Positions 24,206 to 33,553 are shown, counted from the stretch's first letter. The stretch: DNA of 51,805 bases from Rodentibacter ratti (GCF_002000485.1 NZ_MLAJ01000005.1:1-51805); one strand, 5' to 3'. Numbers and translations are program-made. The notes: generated from the letters alone by a model not told the origin.

Positions 24206-24808
24206 TTATCCTTTCAAATTCTTTTGAGGATCGTAATTGGGCGGTAGCTCCGGCATTGAATTTTCTTCGTCAAAGGGCTCACTCGCCGGTTGATATTGAA
24301 ATTCTTGTTCATTTTGACCGCTCTTTTCTTGACCCAACAATTGTGGTTGTAATTTTACAAAGCTACTTTTTGGTGAAAGCCAGATATTGATAAAGGCTTG
24401 AGTAAATTTTGCATCAAATTCATGATCTAACACCGTATCGTTAGCGATAAAATAGCCTTTATTTTCCAACGCCACGAAATTTAAAATGTCATTGGGTGAA
24501 AAATCAGGAAAAATTTCCTGCATTTTTTTTAACCAAGCGGTGGTGTCATCTGTATCGAATTGCTGTGCTTCCATTTCTTTTATTAGGGTGATAGCGAAAT
24601 TTTTGCCTTCAATAGGTTTTTCATACTTGATAGAAAACATCAGCGGATATTGATTTTCTTGGTATGAACCGTTTTCAGAAAAAAGCCCGACACTATACAC
24701 ATGGAACGGTCCCCAAGTATATTCAGCATTGCCCACTAACTGCCAATGAGCGGAAAGTGCGCTTGAAAAAAAAGCTAAAATTGTCACGAAAAGATATTTA
24801 ATTTTCAT
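24206..24808 (-). CDS. Periplasmic chalcone-isomerase-like protein
   Basis: This is a 200-aa exported protein. A signal peptide covers about residues 1-20 (cleavage SALSA/HW). The segment VGNAEYTWGPFHVYSVGLFSENGSY, then FSIKYEKPIEGKNFAITLIKEME, resembles the bacterial chalcone isomerase-like family of unknown bacterial function. The C-terminal 50 residues are Gln/Glu/Pro-rich and probably disordered. Bacterial members have no proven reaction, so I give none. It is a single gene, bounded by hairpins at 24173-24191 and 24873-24896. Confidence 0.65.
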   Translation of the reverse strand: MKIKYLFVTILAFFSSALSAHWQLVGNAEYTWGPFHVYSVGLFSENGSYQENQYPLMFSIKYEKPIEGKNFAITLIKEMEAQQFDTDDTTAWLKKMQEIFPDFSPNDILNFVALENKGYFIANDTVLDHEFDAKFTQAFINIWLSPKSSFVKLQPQLLGQEKSGQNEQEFQYQPASEPFDEENSMPELPPNYDPQKNLKG

Positions 24809-24870
24809 ATTGTTCTTTCACGGTTCGATATCGCACGGATTATAACAAAAGCACCTTTAAAACCACAAAT

Positions 24871-24896
24871 AAAAAGGCGGGAGTTTCCCCGCCTTT
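24871..24896 (-). terminator. Terminator of fumC
   Basis: A 9-bp stem AAAGGCGGG/CCCGCCTTT (24873-24881 with 24888-24896) with a 6-base loop continues on the minus strand as TTTTTATTT. It lies 22 bp past the fumC stop. Confidence 0.85.
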
Positions 24897-24918
24897 GACC
24901 GTTATTTCATCGGTAAGT

Positions 24919-26313
24919 TTATTTTAAACTGCCTACCATATCTTCAGGGCGCACCCATTTATCGAAATCTTCCGCTGAAACTAAGCCGAGATTAATCGCT
25001 TCTTCACGTAGGGTTGTGCCGTTTTTGTGTGCAGTTTTAGCAATTTTCGCCGCATTTTCGTAACCGATATGGGTGTTTAGTGCGGTCACTAACATCAATG
25101 AATTTTCAAGTTGTTGTTTAATGCGTGGATAATTTGGCTCAATGCCTACCGCACAATGTTCGTCAAAGGAGACGCAAGCATCGCCTAATAATTGGGCGGA
25201 TTGCAAGAAGTTAGCAATCATCACCGGGTTAAACACATTTAATTGGAAATGACCCTGTGAGCCCACAAAGGCAATAGCGGTATCGTTACCGAACACTTGG
25301 GCGCAAACCATTGTCAGCGCTTCACATTGAGTTGGGTTCACTTTGCCCGGCATAATGGAAGAGCCCGGTTCATTTTCCGGGATTAAAATTTCACCGATAC
25401 CGGAACGAGGGCCGGAGGCTAATAAGCGAATGTCGTTTGCGATTTTGAATAAACTCATGGCAAGTTGGCGTAATGCGCCGTGGGTTTCCACGATGGCATC
25501 GTGTGCCGCTAATGCTTCAAATTTATTATCAGCGGTAACAAATGGAAGCCCGGTGAATTTAGCAATGTAGTCTGCCACTTTTACATCATAGCCTTTTGGC
25601 GTATTTAACCCTGTCCCTACTGCCGTACCGCCAAGGGCTAATTGGCTTAAATGAGGCAGGGTATTTTTTAATGCGCGTAAGCCGAAAGTTAATTGTGTGG
25701 CATAGGCAGAAAATTCTTGGCCTAAGGTTAATGGTGTCGCATCCATTAAATGGGTACGACCAATTTTCACCACATCTTTGAAGGCTTCAGATTTTGCCGC
25801 AAAGGTTTTTTGTAAACGCTCAATGCAAGGGATGGTGTGTTCAACCACTTTTTTGTATGCCGCAATGTGCATTGCCGTTGGGAAAGTATCATTGGAGGAT
25901 TGGGATTTATTCACATCATCATTTGGATGAATGATGGATTTTTCCCCTAATTTACCACCATGTAAAACATGGGCACGATTTGCGACCACTTCATTCACAT
26001 TCATATTGGATTGCGTACCGGAGCCGGTTTGCCAAATTACAAGTGGGAACTGATCGTCTAATTTGTGAGCAAGGATTTCATCGCAGGCTTGGGCGATTAA
26101 ATCGCGTTTTTCAGCAGGTAATACTCCTAAATCGTGGTTCGCAAAGGCGGCGGCTTTTTTCAAATAACCAAAGGCCTCAATAATTTCAGCCGGCATTGAG
26201 GCTTCAGGCCCAATTTTAAAGTTATTGCGTGAGCGTTCAGTCTGTGCCGCCCAATATTTATCGGCAGGAACCTGAACTTCACCCATTGTGTCTTTTTCAA
26301 TACGAAATGCCAT
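24919..26313 (-). CDS. fumC: Fumarate hydratase class II
   Basis: FumC is the iron-free, oxygen-stable fumarase that interconverts fumarate and malate. From the ATG at 26313 it is 464 aa, starting [16 protein letters not shown]. That ATG has GAGGAG about 7 bp upstream; an in-frame ATG five codons earlier overlaps that ribosome-binding site. Family motifs are [28 protein letters not shown] and the signature [13 protein letters not shown]. It is monocistronic, divergent from holC. Confidence 0.96.
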   Translation of the reverse strand: MAFRIEKDTMGEVQVPADKYWAAQTERSRNNFKIGPEASMPAEIIEAFGYLKKAAAFANHDLGVLPAEKRDLIAQACDEILAHKLDDQFPLVIWQTGSGTQSNMNVNEVVANRAHVLHGGKLGEKSIIHPNDDVNKSQSSNDTFPTAMHIAAYKKVVEHTIPCIERLQKTFAAKSEAFKDVVKIGRTHLMDATPLTLGQEFSAYATQLTFGLRALKNTLPHLSQLALGGTAVGTGLNTPKGYDVKVADYIAKFTGLPFVTADNKFEALAAHDAIVETHGALRQLAMSLFKIANDIRLLASGPRSGIGEILIPENEPGSSIMPGKVNPTQCEALTMVCAQVFGNDTAIAFVGSQGHFQLNVFNPVMIANFLQSAQLLGDACVSFDEHCAVGIEPNYPRIKQQLENSLMLVTALNTHIGYENAAKIAKTAHKNGTTLREEAINLGLVSAEDFDKWVRPEDMVGSLK

Positions 26314-26412
26314 CGTGATACTCCTCATAGAATATAAAATGAAAATAAAGATCGGCTTGATTCTAACACCTCGGAATTATGATTGGAATGTGATAGAAAT
26401 GCTAAAAATCAG

Positions 26413-26434
26413 TTTTGTGATGTAGATCATAAAA
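26413..26434. promoter_or_regulatory. CRP-like site between fumC and holC
   Basis: TGTGA (26416-26420), six bases, TCATA (26427-26431) match CRP half-sites at 9 of 10 bases. The centre is about 70 bp upstream of a fumC start predicted from a -10-like TAGAAT (minus strand, 26360-26365), a helical phase suited to class I activation. An uptake sequence abuts it (26433-26441). The rest of this 308-bp divergent gap shows only weak promoter-like sequences. Confidence 0.55.
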
Positions 26435-26621
26435 GTGCGGTCGGTTTTATTAAGGTTTTTATTTCTCAAATATTTTGCATTGAATTTCATCCGCAATAAC
26501 TTACTTTTTGCTTGGTTAAAGTAAATGAAAATGATAGAAAGAAAAACAGGTTACCCGTTTATTTTTTCTCAATTTTTCGGTAAAATTCCTCGGTTTATAG
26601 TCTAGTGAATTTGAGGCAAAA

Positions 26622-27053
26622 ATGACGAAAAATGCACAGTTTTACATTCTGACAGAACAAAGCCCATTCACTGTTGAACAACTTGCGTGTAATTTAGCTG
26701 CATCAGCTTGGCGTTTAGGAAAACGGATTTTGATCGCTTGTGAAACGGAACAACAAGCACTGGATATTGATGAGGCACTTTGGCAACGGGATCCCAATGA
26801 ATTCGTACCGCATAATTTATCGGGCGAAGCGACTCAATATCCTACACCCATTGAAATTTCATGGCGTGGAAAACGCAATGCACAACGACGTGATTTGCTT
26901 ATCAACCTGCAACAAGACGTCCCGGAATTTAGCCATAGCTTTACGCAGTTAATTGATTTTGTTCCTGTGGAAGAAACCCAAAAAGCACAAGCTCGGGAGC
27001 GTTATAAGCAACTCCGTGTGCAAGGCTGGCAACTTTCCACCGAAAATACTTAA
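26622..27053 (+). CDS. holC: DNA polymerase III subunit chi
   Basis: Chi links the clamp loader (through psi) to single-strand binding protein at the replication fork. The 143-aa protein has the expected FYIL start, the LACNLAASAWRLGKRILIAC segment and the P(T)PIEISW region of chi proteins. GAGG precedes the ATG. holC-valS neighbours are classic in gamma-proteobacteria; here 1.65 kb of accessory genes separate them. Confidence 0.93.
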   Translation: MTKNAQFYILTEQSPFTVEQLACNLAASAWRLGKRILIACETEQQALDIDEALWQRDPNEFVPHNLSGEATQYPTPIEISWRGKRNAQRRDLLINLQQDVPEFSHSFTQLIDFVPVEETQKAQARERYKQLRVQGWQLSTENT

Positions 27054-27079
27054 TGTTACTAAAACCCTAAGGATCTAAT

Positions 27080-27622
27080 ATGAAACTTTCTTTGCCAATT
27101 TTTATAGGATTAAGCGTTTTAACTTTAGCCGCTTGTGATAATCAAGAAGCAAAAGCACCTGAAAAAGTGACCGCACTTTCTGAAAGTAAGGTTGAGTCAA
27201 TGCCTGAGAAAGCGCCGGTTTCGGATACCTCTAAAGATGAAACGGTTTCATCGGTTGTTAAAAATGAGGAAGCTAAAAATATTGCTGAAGTTAAAAATAT
27301 TACTGAAGTTGAAAAAGTAGAGCAAAAAACTGTTGAAGAAGTGAAAACCGCCGTTGAAAAACCAACCGTAGTTTTTAATGTTAAGAAAGATGAAATAGCG
27401 AAAAAAGTGGTACGTCATTCAGAAAAACCACGTAAAACGGCAACAAACAGCTATTTAAAAGAACAAAAAGCCTTATTGAAAGTGCTTGAATCCCAATATC
27501 AACAAATTCGTTGCACCGCAGAAGCCGCCAAATTAGGCGAAAACAGCTTCTGCCGCCAAGAAGAACGCCGTTTGTTTTTAGAAATTGAGCGGGTGAAAGG
27601 TGAAATTCGGTTGAATCGGTAG
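27080..27622 (+). CDS. Putative lipoprotein with charged low-complexity region
   Basis: This is a 180-aa protein of unknown role. A lipoprotein signal ends at the lipobox LAAC with Cys19; the Asp at +2 would retain it in the inner membrane by the E. coli sorting rule. Residues about 20-110 are a Lys/Glu/Val-rich spacer with imperfect repeats (VKNEEAKN, VKNITEVEK). The last 60 residues look folded and helical (coiled-coil-like LLKVLESQYQQIRCTAEAAKLGENSFCRQEE), with two cysteines. It starts 26 bp after holC, probably in the same transcript, and ends 7 bp before the next small gene. Confidence 0.8.
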   Translation: MKLSLPIFIGLSVLTLAACDNQEAKAPEKVTALSESKVESMPEKAPVSDTSKDETVSSVVKNEEAKNIAEVKNITEVEKVEQKTVEEVKTAVEKPTVVFNVKKDEIAKKVVRHSEKPRKTATNSYLKEQKALLKVLESQYQQIRCTAEAAKLGENSFCRQEERRLFLEIERVKGEIRLNR

Positions 27623-27629
27623 GGGAAAA

Positions 27630-27797
27630 ATGACGAAAGAGGAAGTTTTAGAACGACAACGCCAGTTACATATTGTGTTCAAAGCATGGATGGAAGATAA
27701 GAAAAAGCGTGAAGTGCTGACTTTCCGCCGCCCTAATGGCAATATTGTGCGCCATTATCCTGATGGACACGAAGAAGTGATTGAATATGCAAAATAA
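27630..27797 (+). CDS. 55-aa protein, candidate antitoxin partner of a zeta-like kinase
   Basis: This is a short basic and acidic protein of 55 aa, with AGGGG six bases before the ATG. It has a helical first half (RQRQLHIVFKAWMEDKKK) and a RRPNGNIVRHYPDGHEEVIEY second half. I do not recognise a family. Its last 11 bases overlap the start of the broken zeta-like gene, an arrangement typical of small toxin-antitoxin pairs, so an antitoxin role is a guess from context. The frame is intact although its partner is broken. Confidence 0.65.
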   Translation: MTKEEVLERQRQLHIVFKAWMEDKKKREVLTFRRPNGNIVRHYPDGHEEVIEYAK

Positions 27798-27977
27798 TTT
27801 AGCCATTTTCTACTGTGGTACAAATGGTGCTGGAAAAACAACATTGCGTGGTTTTAATGAAGATTCCGTGCAAATTGTGATTGATTCGGATCATATTGCA
27901 ATACAGATTGACTCTCGGAATCATAAATCTACATAATTGAAGCTGATAGAAATATAATTCAGATAGAAGTTAATTAA
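27787..27977 (+). pseudogene. Remnant of a zeta-toxin-like kinase gene
   Basis: Frame 1 from the ATG at 27787 gives 49 residues beginning MQNNLAIFYCGTNGAGKTT, with a perfect P-loop, then FNEDSVQIVIDSDHIAIQI, the start of a zeta-toxin/UDP-sugar-kinase-type P-loop protein. It stops at 27936. Similarity appears to resume in another frame (27936-27977, IEADRNIIQIEVN), matching the conserved segment that follows in intact homologues as I remember them. The remaining roughly 130 residues are absent and unrelated AT-rich sequence follows. This looks like a frameshift plus loss of the 3' part. Confidence 0.7.
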
Positions 27978-28003
27978 ATGTAAGTGAATGGTTGAAAATT
28001 AAT

Positions 28004-28705
28004 ATGTCAAAAAAATCTAAACATAAGAACAGAACACATAATAATAGTAATAAAAATGAACCACCTAAAAAAATAAATAAAGAATCATCTAATAGTGAAA
28101 ATAAACAGTCAGACATGATAAACAAAGATACATCTAATAACGAAAATAAACAGTCAGATATGATGAATAAAGAAACACCTAATAGTGAAAATAAAAAATC
28201 TGGTTGTAGAATAATAAAATCTCTAAAGAGATTTAGTATTGGTGGTACTCTTGTTGCTTGTGTTTTTTATGCTTTTGAAGTATATGAAAATTATGAAAAA
28301 AGAAATTCTGATATACATAGCATTGCTTCTAAAGGGTTCAATGACTTCGATTTTTCAAACAAAAATAATAATAAAAAAGAGATATTAGATAAACTTGAAG
28401 TTCGTTTAACCGATCTTAAAAGCAAATTAATGGAAAAACCTATTTATAGCTATATTAGCAGTAAAGAAAAGTTTTATGAACATTATCTTTGTAGATTAAT
28501 GACTATTAGCGATTCTATATACGATAGCAAATTTGAAAAGCCTGAAGAATATAGACGTAAAATTCAGAAACTTTTCATGGATTTAATTGCTGTAACTGAA
28601 AATGCAGATGAAAGAAAAATAACTAAAATTATTGAAGAAGAAGCTAAAGAAGGTCTTATAGCAGATGATTGTAGATCAATTTTAAGTGAAGAGAAAACCC
28701 AATGA
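28004..28705 (+). CDS. Unrecognised AT-rich membrane protein overlapping valS
   Basis: This is a 233-aa protein from the ATG at 28004; a TTG four codons earlier is the only alternative. The first 70 residues are a hydrophilic Lys/Asn/Ser tail holding three 15-residue repeats ([15 protein letters not shown] type). One probable membrane helix follows (about 83-100, [17 protein letters not shown]). A helical, charged C-terminal domain follows, with cysteines in YEHYLCRLM and ADDCRS. A cytoplasmic repeat tail and single anchor are inferred. Its TGA overlaps the valS ATG (ATGA), so it may be coupled to valS. Base composition is clearly lower in GC than its neighbours and it has no uptake sequence, which suggests transfer. 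I recognise no family. Confidence 0.75.
   Translation: MSKKSKHKNRTHNNSNKNEPPKKINKESSNSENKQSDMINKDTSNNENKQSDMMNKETPNSENKKSGCRIIKSLKRFSIGGTLVACVFYAFEVYENYEKRNSDIHSIASKGFNDFDFSNKNNNKKEILDKLEVRLTDLKSKLMEKPIYSYISSKEKFYEHYLCRLMTISDSIYDSKFEKPEEYRRKIQKLFMDLIAVTENADERKITKIIEEEAKEGLIADDCRSILSEEKTQ
28076..28204 (+). repeat. Three 45-bp tandem repeats in the AT-rich gene
   Basis: Units at 28076-28120, 28121-28165 and 28166-28204 (the last partial) encode [30 protein letters not shown] and [13 protein letters not shown]. The period is 15 codons, so copy-number change would keep the frame. Confidence 0.9.
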
Positions 28706-31632
28706 CACAAAACCTCCAAATGGCAGACCGTTTTAATCCGTCTGCGGTAGAACAAGCCCTTTACCAACACTGGGAAGAGAAAGGGTATTTTAAACCGAAT
28801 GAAAATCCGAATGTACCGAGTTATTGCATCGCCATTCCGCCACCGAATGTAACGGGTTCGTTGCATATGGGGCATGCGTTCCAGCAAACCCTGATGGATA
28901 CGCTGATTCGTTTTCATCGTATGGAAGGGCATAACACCCTATGGCAAGCGGGCACCGACCACGCAGGTATTGCCACCCAAATGGTGGTGGAACGTAAAAT
29001 TGCGGCGGAAGAGGGCAAAACCCGTCATGATTACGGACGTGAAGCCTTTATTAGCAAAATTTGGGATTGGAAAGCCTATTCAGGCGGTACGATTAGCCAA
29101 CAAATGCGCCGTTTAGGGAACTCAATAGACTGGGAGCGTGAGCGTTTCACCATGGATGAGGGGCTATCCAATGCAGTAAAAGAAGTGTTCGTTCGATTAC
29201 ACGAAGAAGGCTTAATTTATCGTGGCAAACGCTTGGTGAACTGGGATCCTAAATTACACACGGCAATTTCCGATCTCGAAGTTGAAAATAAAGAAAGCAA
29301 AGGATCACTTTGGCATTTCCGTTATCCACTCGCCAATGGCGTAAAAACAGCGGATGGAAAAGATTATTTAGTGGTGGCGACCACGCGTCCTGAAACGATG
29401 TTGGGCGATACAGCGGTGGCGGTTCACCCGGAAGATGAACGTTACCAATCATTGATTGGCAAAACCGTGATGCTCCCACTCGCCAACCGTGAAATTCCGA
29501 TAGTTGCTGATGATTATGTGGATCGTGAATTTGGGACTGGGGTCGTGAAAATCACCCCTGCCCACGATTTTAACGACTATGAAGTCGGAAATCGTCATAA
29601 ATTAGATATGGTAAATATCTTTACTTTGAATGCGGATATTCGTGAAGAAGCTGAGGTATTAATATATCAAGAATGTCCTGAATCAAACACTATATTTAGT
29701 CAAAGTGGGGAGAAAATCTATAGTTCACCAAGTTTTTATAAAAAAACTAATGAGCATCATTATGTTATTCCTATGAGTTACCGTGGCTTAGAGCGTTTTG
29801 CTGCTCGTAAGAAAATCGTTGCGGATTTTGAAGCAATGGGGCTGTTGGACGAAATCAAACCGCACGATCTCAAAGTGCCTTACGGCGACCGTGGTGGTGT
29901 GCCGATTGAACCAATGCTCACGGATCAATGGTATGTGAGCGTGAAACCGCTTGCTGAAGTGGCAACCAAAGCAGTAGAAGACGGTGAAATCCAATTTGTA
30001 CCGAAACAGTACGAAAACTTGTATTTCTCTTGGATGCGGGATATTCAAGACTGGTGTATTTCACGCCAACTTTGGTGGGGTCATCGTATTCCGGCATGGT
30101 ATGACGCAGAGGGCAATATCTACGTTGCACGCAACGAGCAAGAGGTTCGCACAAAATACAACTTACCTGCGGATTTAGCTTTAAAACAAGATGAAGATGT
30201 ATTAGATACTTGGTTCTCATCGGGGCTGTGGACGTTCTCTACGCTGGGTTGGCCGGAACAAACCAAAGAATTGAAAATGTTCCACCCGACGGATGTATTA
30301 ATCACCGGATTTGACATCATTTTCTTCTGGGTGGCTCGGATGATTATGTTCACCATGCACTTCATTAAAGATGAAAATGGCAAACCGCAAGTACCGTTCA
30401 AAACCGTTTACGTTACGGGCTTGATCCGTGATGAACAAGGGCAAAAAATGTCGAAATCGAAAGGTAATGTACTTGACCCGATTGATATGATTGACGGTAT
30501 CAGCCTTGAAGATTTACTGGAAAAACGCACAGGCAATATGATGCAACCGCAATTAGCGGAAAAAATTGCTAAAGCCACCCGTAAAGAATTTGCCGAAGGC
30601 ATTGCGGCACATGGTACGGATGCGTTGCGTTTCACCCTTGCGGCGCTTGCCAGCAATGGTCGTGATATTAACTGGGATATGAAACGCCTTGAAGGTTACC
30701 GTAATTTCTGCAATAAATTGTGGAATGCCAGCCGTTTTGTATTAACCAATGAAAAATTGGATTTAAGTGAAGGCGAAATTGAATTTTCCGTGGCGGATCG
30801 TTGGATTGAATCTTGTTTTAACCGCACTGTGAGTGATTTCCGTGAAGCATTAAGCCAATATCGTTTTGATTTAGCCGCCAATGCGATTTACGAATTTACT
30901 TGGAACCAATTCTGCGACTGGTATTTAGAATTAACCAAACCGGTATTTGCAAACGGTACGCCGGCACAAATTCGTGCGGCAAGCCAAACCCTGGTGCGTG
31001 TGTTAGAGCAATTATTGCGTTTGGCACACCCATTGATTCCGTTTATTACGGAAGAAATCTGGCAAAAAGTAAAAGGTTTTGTCGGCATTGAAGCGGATAG
31101 CATTATGTTACAACCATTCCCAACGGTGAATGAAAGTACCTTTGACGGTGAAGCAGAGCGTGAAATCAATTGGTTAAAAGATGTGATTGTGGCAGTGCGT
31201 AACATTCGAGCAGAATGCAATATTGCCCCAAGTAAAGAATTAGATTTATTGTTCCGTAATATTGATGTGACAGAGCAAAAAATTCTTGAAAAACAGACCG
31301 CACTTTTATGTGCAATGGCAAAATTGGGTGAGGCTCGTGTGTTAACGGAAGGGGAAAATGCCCCGCTTGCAGTGGCAAAACTGGTAGGCAATACGGAACT
31401 TCTTGTGCCAATGGCAGGTTTTATCAACAAAGAAACCGAGCTTGCCCGTTTAACCAAAGAGATCGAAAAATATCAAAACGAAGTTAAACGCATTGAAAGC
31501 AAACTCAGCAACGAAGCCTTTGTTGCCAAAGCACCGGAAGCGGTGATTGCCAAAGAACGTGAGAAAATGGCCGAGTATCAATCAGGATTGGAAAAAATCC
31601 GTGAGCAGTATAAGGCGATTGAAGCGCTATAA
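28702..31632 (+). CDS. valS: Valyl-tRNA synthetase
   Basis: ValS charges tRNA-Val and edits misactivated threonine. The class I signatures are [15 protein letters not shown] (near residue 50) and KMSKSKGN (near 581). The editing domain includes [17 protein letters not shown], and a C-terminal coiled coil completes the enzyme. At 976 aa it is longer than the roughly 950 aa usual for the group. Residues of about 316-360 (29650-29780) hold some 22 extra residues, poor in GC, where relatives have a short loop before LERFAARK. Its ATG overlaps the previous stop. Confidence 0.96.
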   Translation: MTQNLQMADRFNPSAVEQALYQHWEEKGYFKPNENPNVPSYCIAIPPPNVTGSLHMGHAFQQTLMDTLIRFHRMEGHNTLWQAGTDHAGIATQMVVERKIAAEEGKTRHDYGREAFISKIWDWKAYSGGTISQQMRRLGNSIDWERERFTMDEGLSNAVKEVFVRLHEEGLIYRGKRLVNWDPKLHTAISDLEVENKESKGSLWHFRYPLANGVKTADGKDYLVVATTRPETMLGDTAVAVHPEDERYQSLIGKTVMLPLANREIPIVADDYVDREFGTGVVKITPAHDFNDYEVGNRHKLDMVNIFTLNADIREEAEVLIYQECPESNTIFSQSGEKIYSSPSFYKKTNEHHYVIPMSYRGLERFAARKKIVADFEAMGLLDEIKPHDLKVPYGDRGGVPIEPMLTDQWYVSVKPLAEVATKAVEDGEIQFVPKQYENLYFSWMRDIQDWCISRQLWWGHRIPAWYDAEGNIYVARNEQEVRTKYNLPADLALKQDEDVLDTWFSSGLWTFSTLGWPEQTKELKMFHPTDVLITGFDIIFFWVARMIMFTMHFIKDENGKPQVPFKTVYVTGLIRDEQGQKMSKSKGNVLDPIDMIDGISLEDLLEKRTGNMMQPQLAEKIAKATRKEFAEGIAAHGTDALRFTLAALASNGRDINWDMKRLEGYRNFCNKLWNASRFVLTNEKLDLSEGEIEFSVADRWIESCFNRTVSDFREALSQYRFDLAANAIYEFTWNQFCDWYLELTKPVFANGTPAQIRAASQTLVRVLEQLLRLAHPLIPFITEEIWQKVKGFVGIEADSIMLQPFPTVNESTFDGEAEREINWLKDVIVAVRNIRAECNIAPSKELDLLFRNIDVTEQKILEKQTALLCAMAKLGEARVLTEGENAPLAVAKLVGNTELLVPMAGFINKETELARLTKEIEKYQNEVKRIESKLSNEAFVAKAPEAVIAKEREKMAEYQSGLEKIREQYKAIEAL

Positions 31633-31637
31633 TTTTG

Positions 31638-31666
31638 AAAAAACGCTGACTGGTTCAGCGTTTTTT
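31638..31666 (+). terminator. Terminator of valS
   Basis: A perfect 12-bp stem (31638-31649 with 31655-31666) with a 5-base loop ends in six Ts, 6 bp after the valS stop. Confidence 0.9.
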
Positions 31667-31726
31667 ATTATTCACCTTTCGGTGTTAAAATATTTCTCTG
31701 GTATCTTTTCCAACATGTAATTAATA

Positions 31727-33553
31727 ATGAAAAATTTTAAACATTTTGCTCAGCGATATGTTGATTGGGTGATAAAACTCGGACGAGTTCGCTTTTCCCT
31801 ACTTGGATTATTTATTCTTGCCGTTTTGGCTTTGGGGGCACAGACTTTACTTAGCCTCTTTATTACCAATCAAATTGATTGGATGGTTCTTGTTCGTTCC
31901 ATTATCTTTGGGCTTTTCACCGCGCCTTTTGTGATTTATTTTCTTACTTTGTTGGTTGAACAATTAGAGCGATCAAGACGGGATCTCTCTAAAACAGTAT
32001 TACGTTTACGAAATGAAGTATCGGAAAGAACCATTGCGGAAAAGAAACTTTCTATTGCCTTAGATAATTTAGAAAAACATAACCGAGAAAAAAGTAGTTT
32101 ACTGGCGACCATTAGTCATGAATTGCGTACACCGCTTAATGGTATTATTGGCTTGAGCCATATTTTGCTAGATGACCAGCTTTCAGAACAACAGCGTAAT
32201 TATTTAAAAACAATTAATTTAAGTGCGGTCAATTTGGGATATATTTTTAGCGATATTATTGATTTAGATAAGTTTGATACACAGCGTTTAGAATTGAACT
32301 TTGAACCTATCAATTTGAATGAATTATTAAATGATATTCAAAATTTTGCCATTTTAATGGTCGAGCCTAAAAATCTTAAGTTTGTTTTAGAAATTGAACC
32401 TAATTTACCGGATTTACTTTATTTGGATCGGGCTCGCTTGAGCCAAATTCTGTTAAATTTGATTGGTAATGCGGCGAAATTTACTGAAAAAGGGACAGTT
32501 AAACTCTCTGTTCAGGCTTTAGAAAAAAATATTTATCGTTTTCGTGTTTCTGATACCGGTAGGGGAATTGCAGAGTGTGAACTGGATAACATTTTCAAAA
32601 TGTACTACCGCGTGAAAGAAAATACCAATAGATCTTCCGGCAGCGGAATAGGACTTGCAATATCAAAAAATCTTGCTTTACTGATGAAGGGAGATATTAA
32701 AGTCGAAAGTCAACTTGGAATAGGTTCGACATTCGATCTTACTATCTACGCCGAAGAAGCCCAACCGATTCATAATTATGAACCAACCCAACCGCTGAAT
32801 CTGTCGGTTTTGCTGGTTGAAGATATTGAATTAAATGTTCTTGTAGCAAAAAACGTATTAGAAAAACTCGGACATCATGTTGATGTTGCAATGAATGGAA
32901 AAGATGCCATTACGCTTTTTGAACGTAATACCTACGACATTATATTGCTTGATATTAAGTTGCCGGATATGTCCGGATTTGATATAGCCTCTCATTTACG
33001 TAAAAAATATGAGGACGGCGTTTATGATTTTCTTCCTCCTCTTGTGGCTTTCACTGCTAATGTGATGCAAAGTGAAGAAGAATATCAGAGTAAGGGAATG
33101 GATACGGTGTTACGTAAACCTCTTGTATTGGAAGATCTAAAACGCTGTTTTTACCATTTTTTTGGCGAAGAGAACATAGAGTTTAACGTCGTAGAAAAAC
33201 AGTCATCCCACCCCTCTTTGAATTTAGAGCAGATAGAATTATTAGGTAAAACTCAAACTGAACAAAACTTAATCTTGTTTAAACAAATGATGCCTGAATA
33301 TCTTCAAGAACTGAACGAAGCCTTTAAGGTTTATTCCTTGGATAATTCTACCGCTCAAAATGTTGCTAATGTGGCACATAAAATTAAAGGCGCTGCCGGT
33401 TCCATCGGTTTAGTGACATTGCAGCAACTTGCGGAAAAAATGCAATGTAATCAGGAACCGGATTGGAAAGATAATATAGAAAATTGGCTTAATGAGCTCA
33501 ATACTCATTGGCAGACGAATGTCAAAGAATTGGAAGATTATTTAAAGTTATAA
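31727..33553 (+). CDS. arcB: Hybrid sensor histidine kinase ArcB (short form)
   Basis: ArcB senses the redox state of the quinone pool and passes phosphate to ArcA, which represses aerobic genes such as the TCA cycle. The 608-aa protein has two membrane helices (about 23-45 and 53-77) and a short coiled-coil linker. H131 lies in SHELRTPLNG. The ATPase domain has N248, DTGRG 276-280 and GSGIGL 315-320; the receiver has D409; the HPt domain has H551 (AHKIKGAAGS). The PAS-containing linker of E. coli ArcB (778 aa) is missing and no cysteine lies between membrane and H131. This matches the compact Haemophilus form as I recall it. Confidence 0.94.
   Translation: MKNFKHFAQRYVDWVIKLGRVRFSLLGLFILAVLALGAQTLLSLFITNQIDWMVLVRSIIFGLFTAPFVIYFLTLLVEQLERSRRDLSKTVLRLRNEVSERTIAEKKLSIALDNLEKHNREKSSLLATISHELRTPLNGIIGLSHILLDDQLSEQQRNYLKTINLSAVNLGYIFSDIIDLDKFDTQRLELNFEPINLNELLNDIQNFAILMVEPKNLKFVLEIEPNLPDLLYLDRARLSQILLNLIGNAAKFTEKGTVKLSVQALEKNIYRFRVSDTGRGIAECELDNIFKMYYRVKENTNRSSGSGIGLAISKNLALLMKGDIKVESQLGIGSTFDLTIYAEEAQPIHNYEPTQPLNLSVLLVEDIELNVLVAKNVLEKLGHHVDVAMNGKDAITLFERNTYDIILLDIKLPDMSGFDIASHLRKKYEDGVYDFLPPLVAFTANVMQSEEEYQSKGMDTVLRKPLVLEDLKRCFYHFFGEENIEFNVVEKQSSHPSLNLEQIELLGKTQTEQNLILFKQMMPEYLQELNEAFKVYSLDNSTAQNVANVAHKIKGAAGSIGLVTLQQLAEKMQCNQEPDWKDNIENWLNELNTHWQTNVKELEDYLKL

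Noticed and set aside
27992-28003. TTG start four codons before the AT-rich gene's ATG
   Set aside because: The ATG at 28004 is preferred; neither has a strong ribosome-binding site, so the choice is not firm.
30888-31457. 189-aa open frame antisense to valS
   Set aside because: It is a shadow of a well-conserved coding frame, with Ser/Arg/Asn-rich composition and no start signal.
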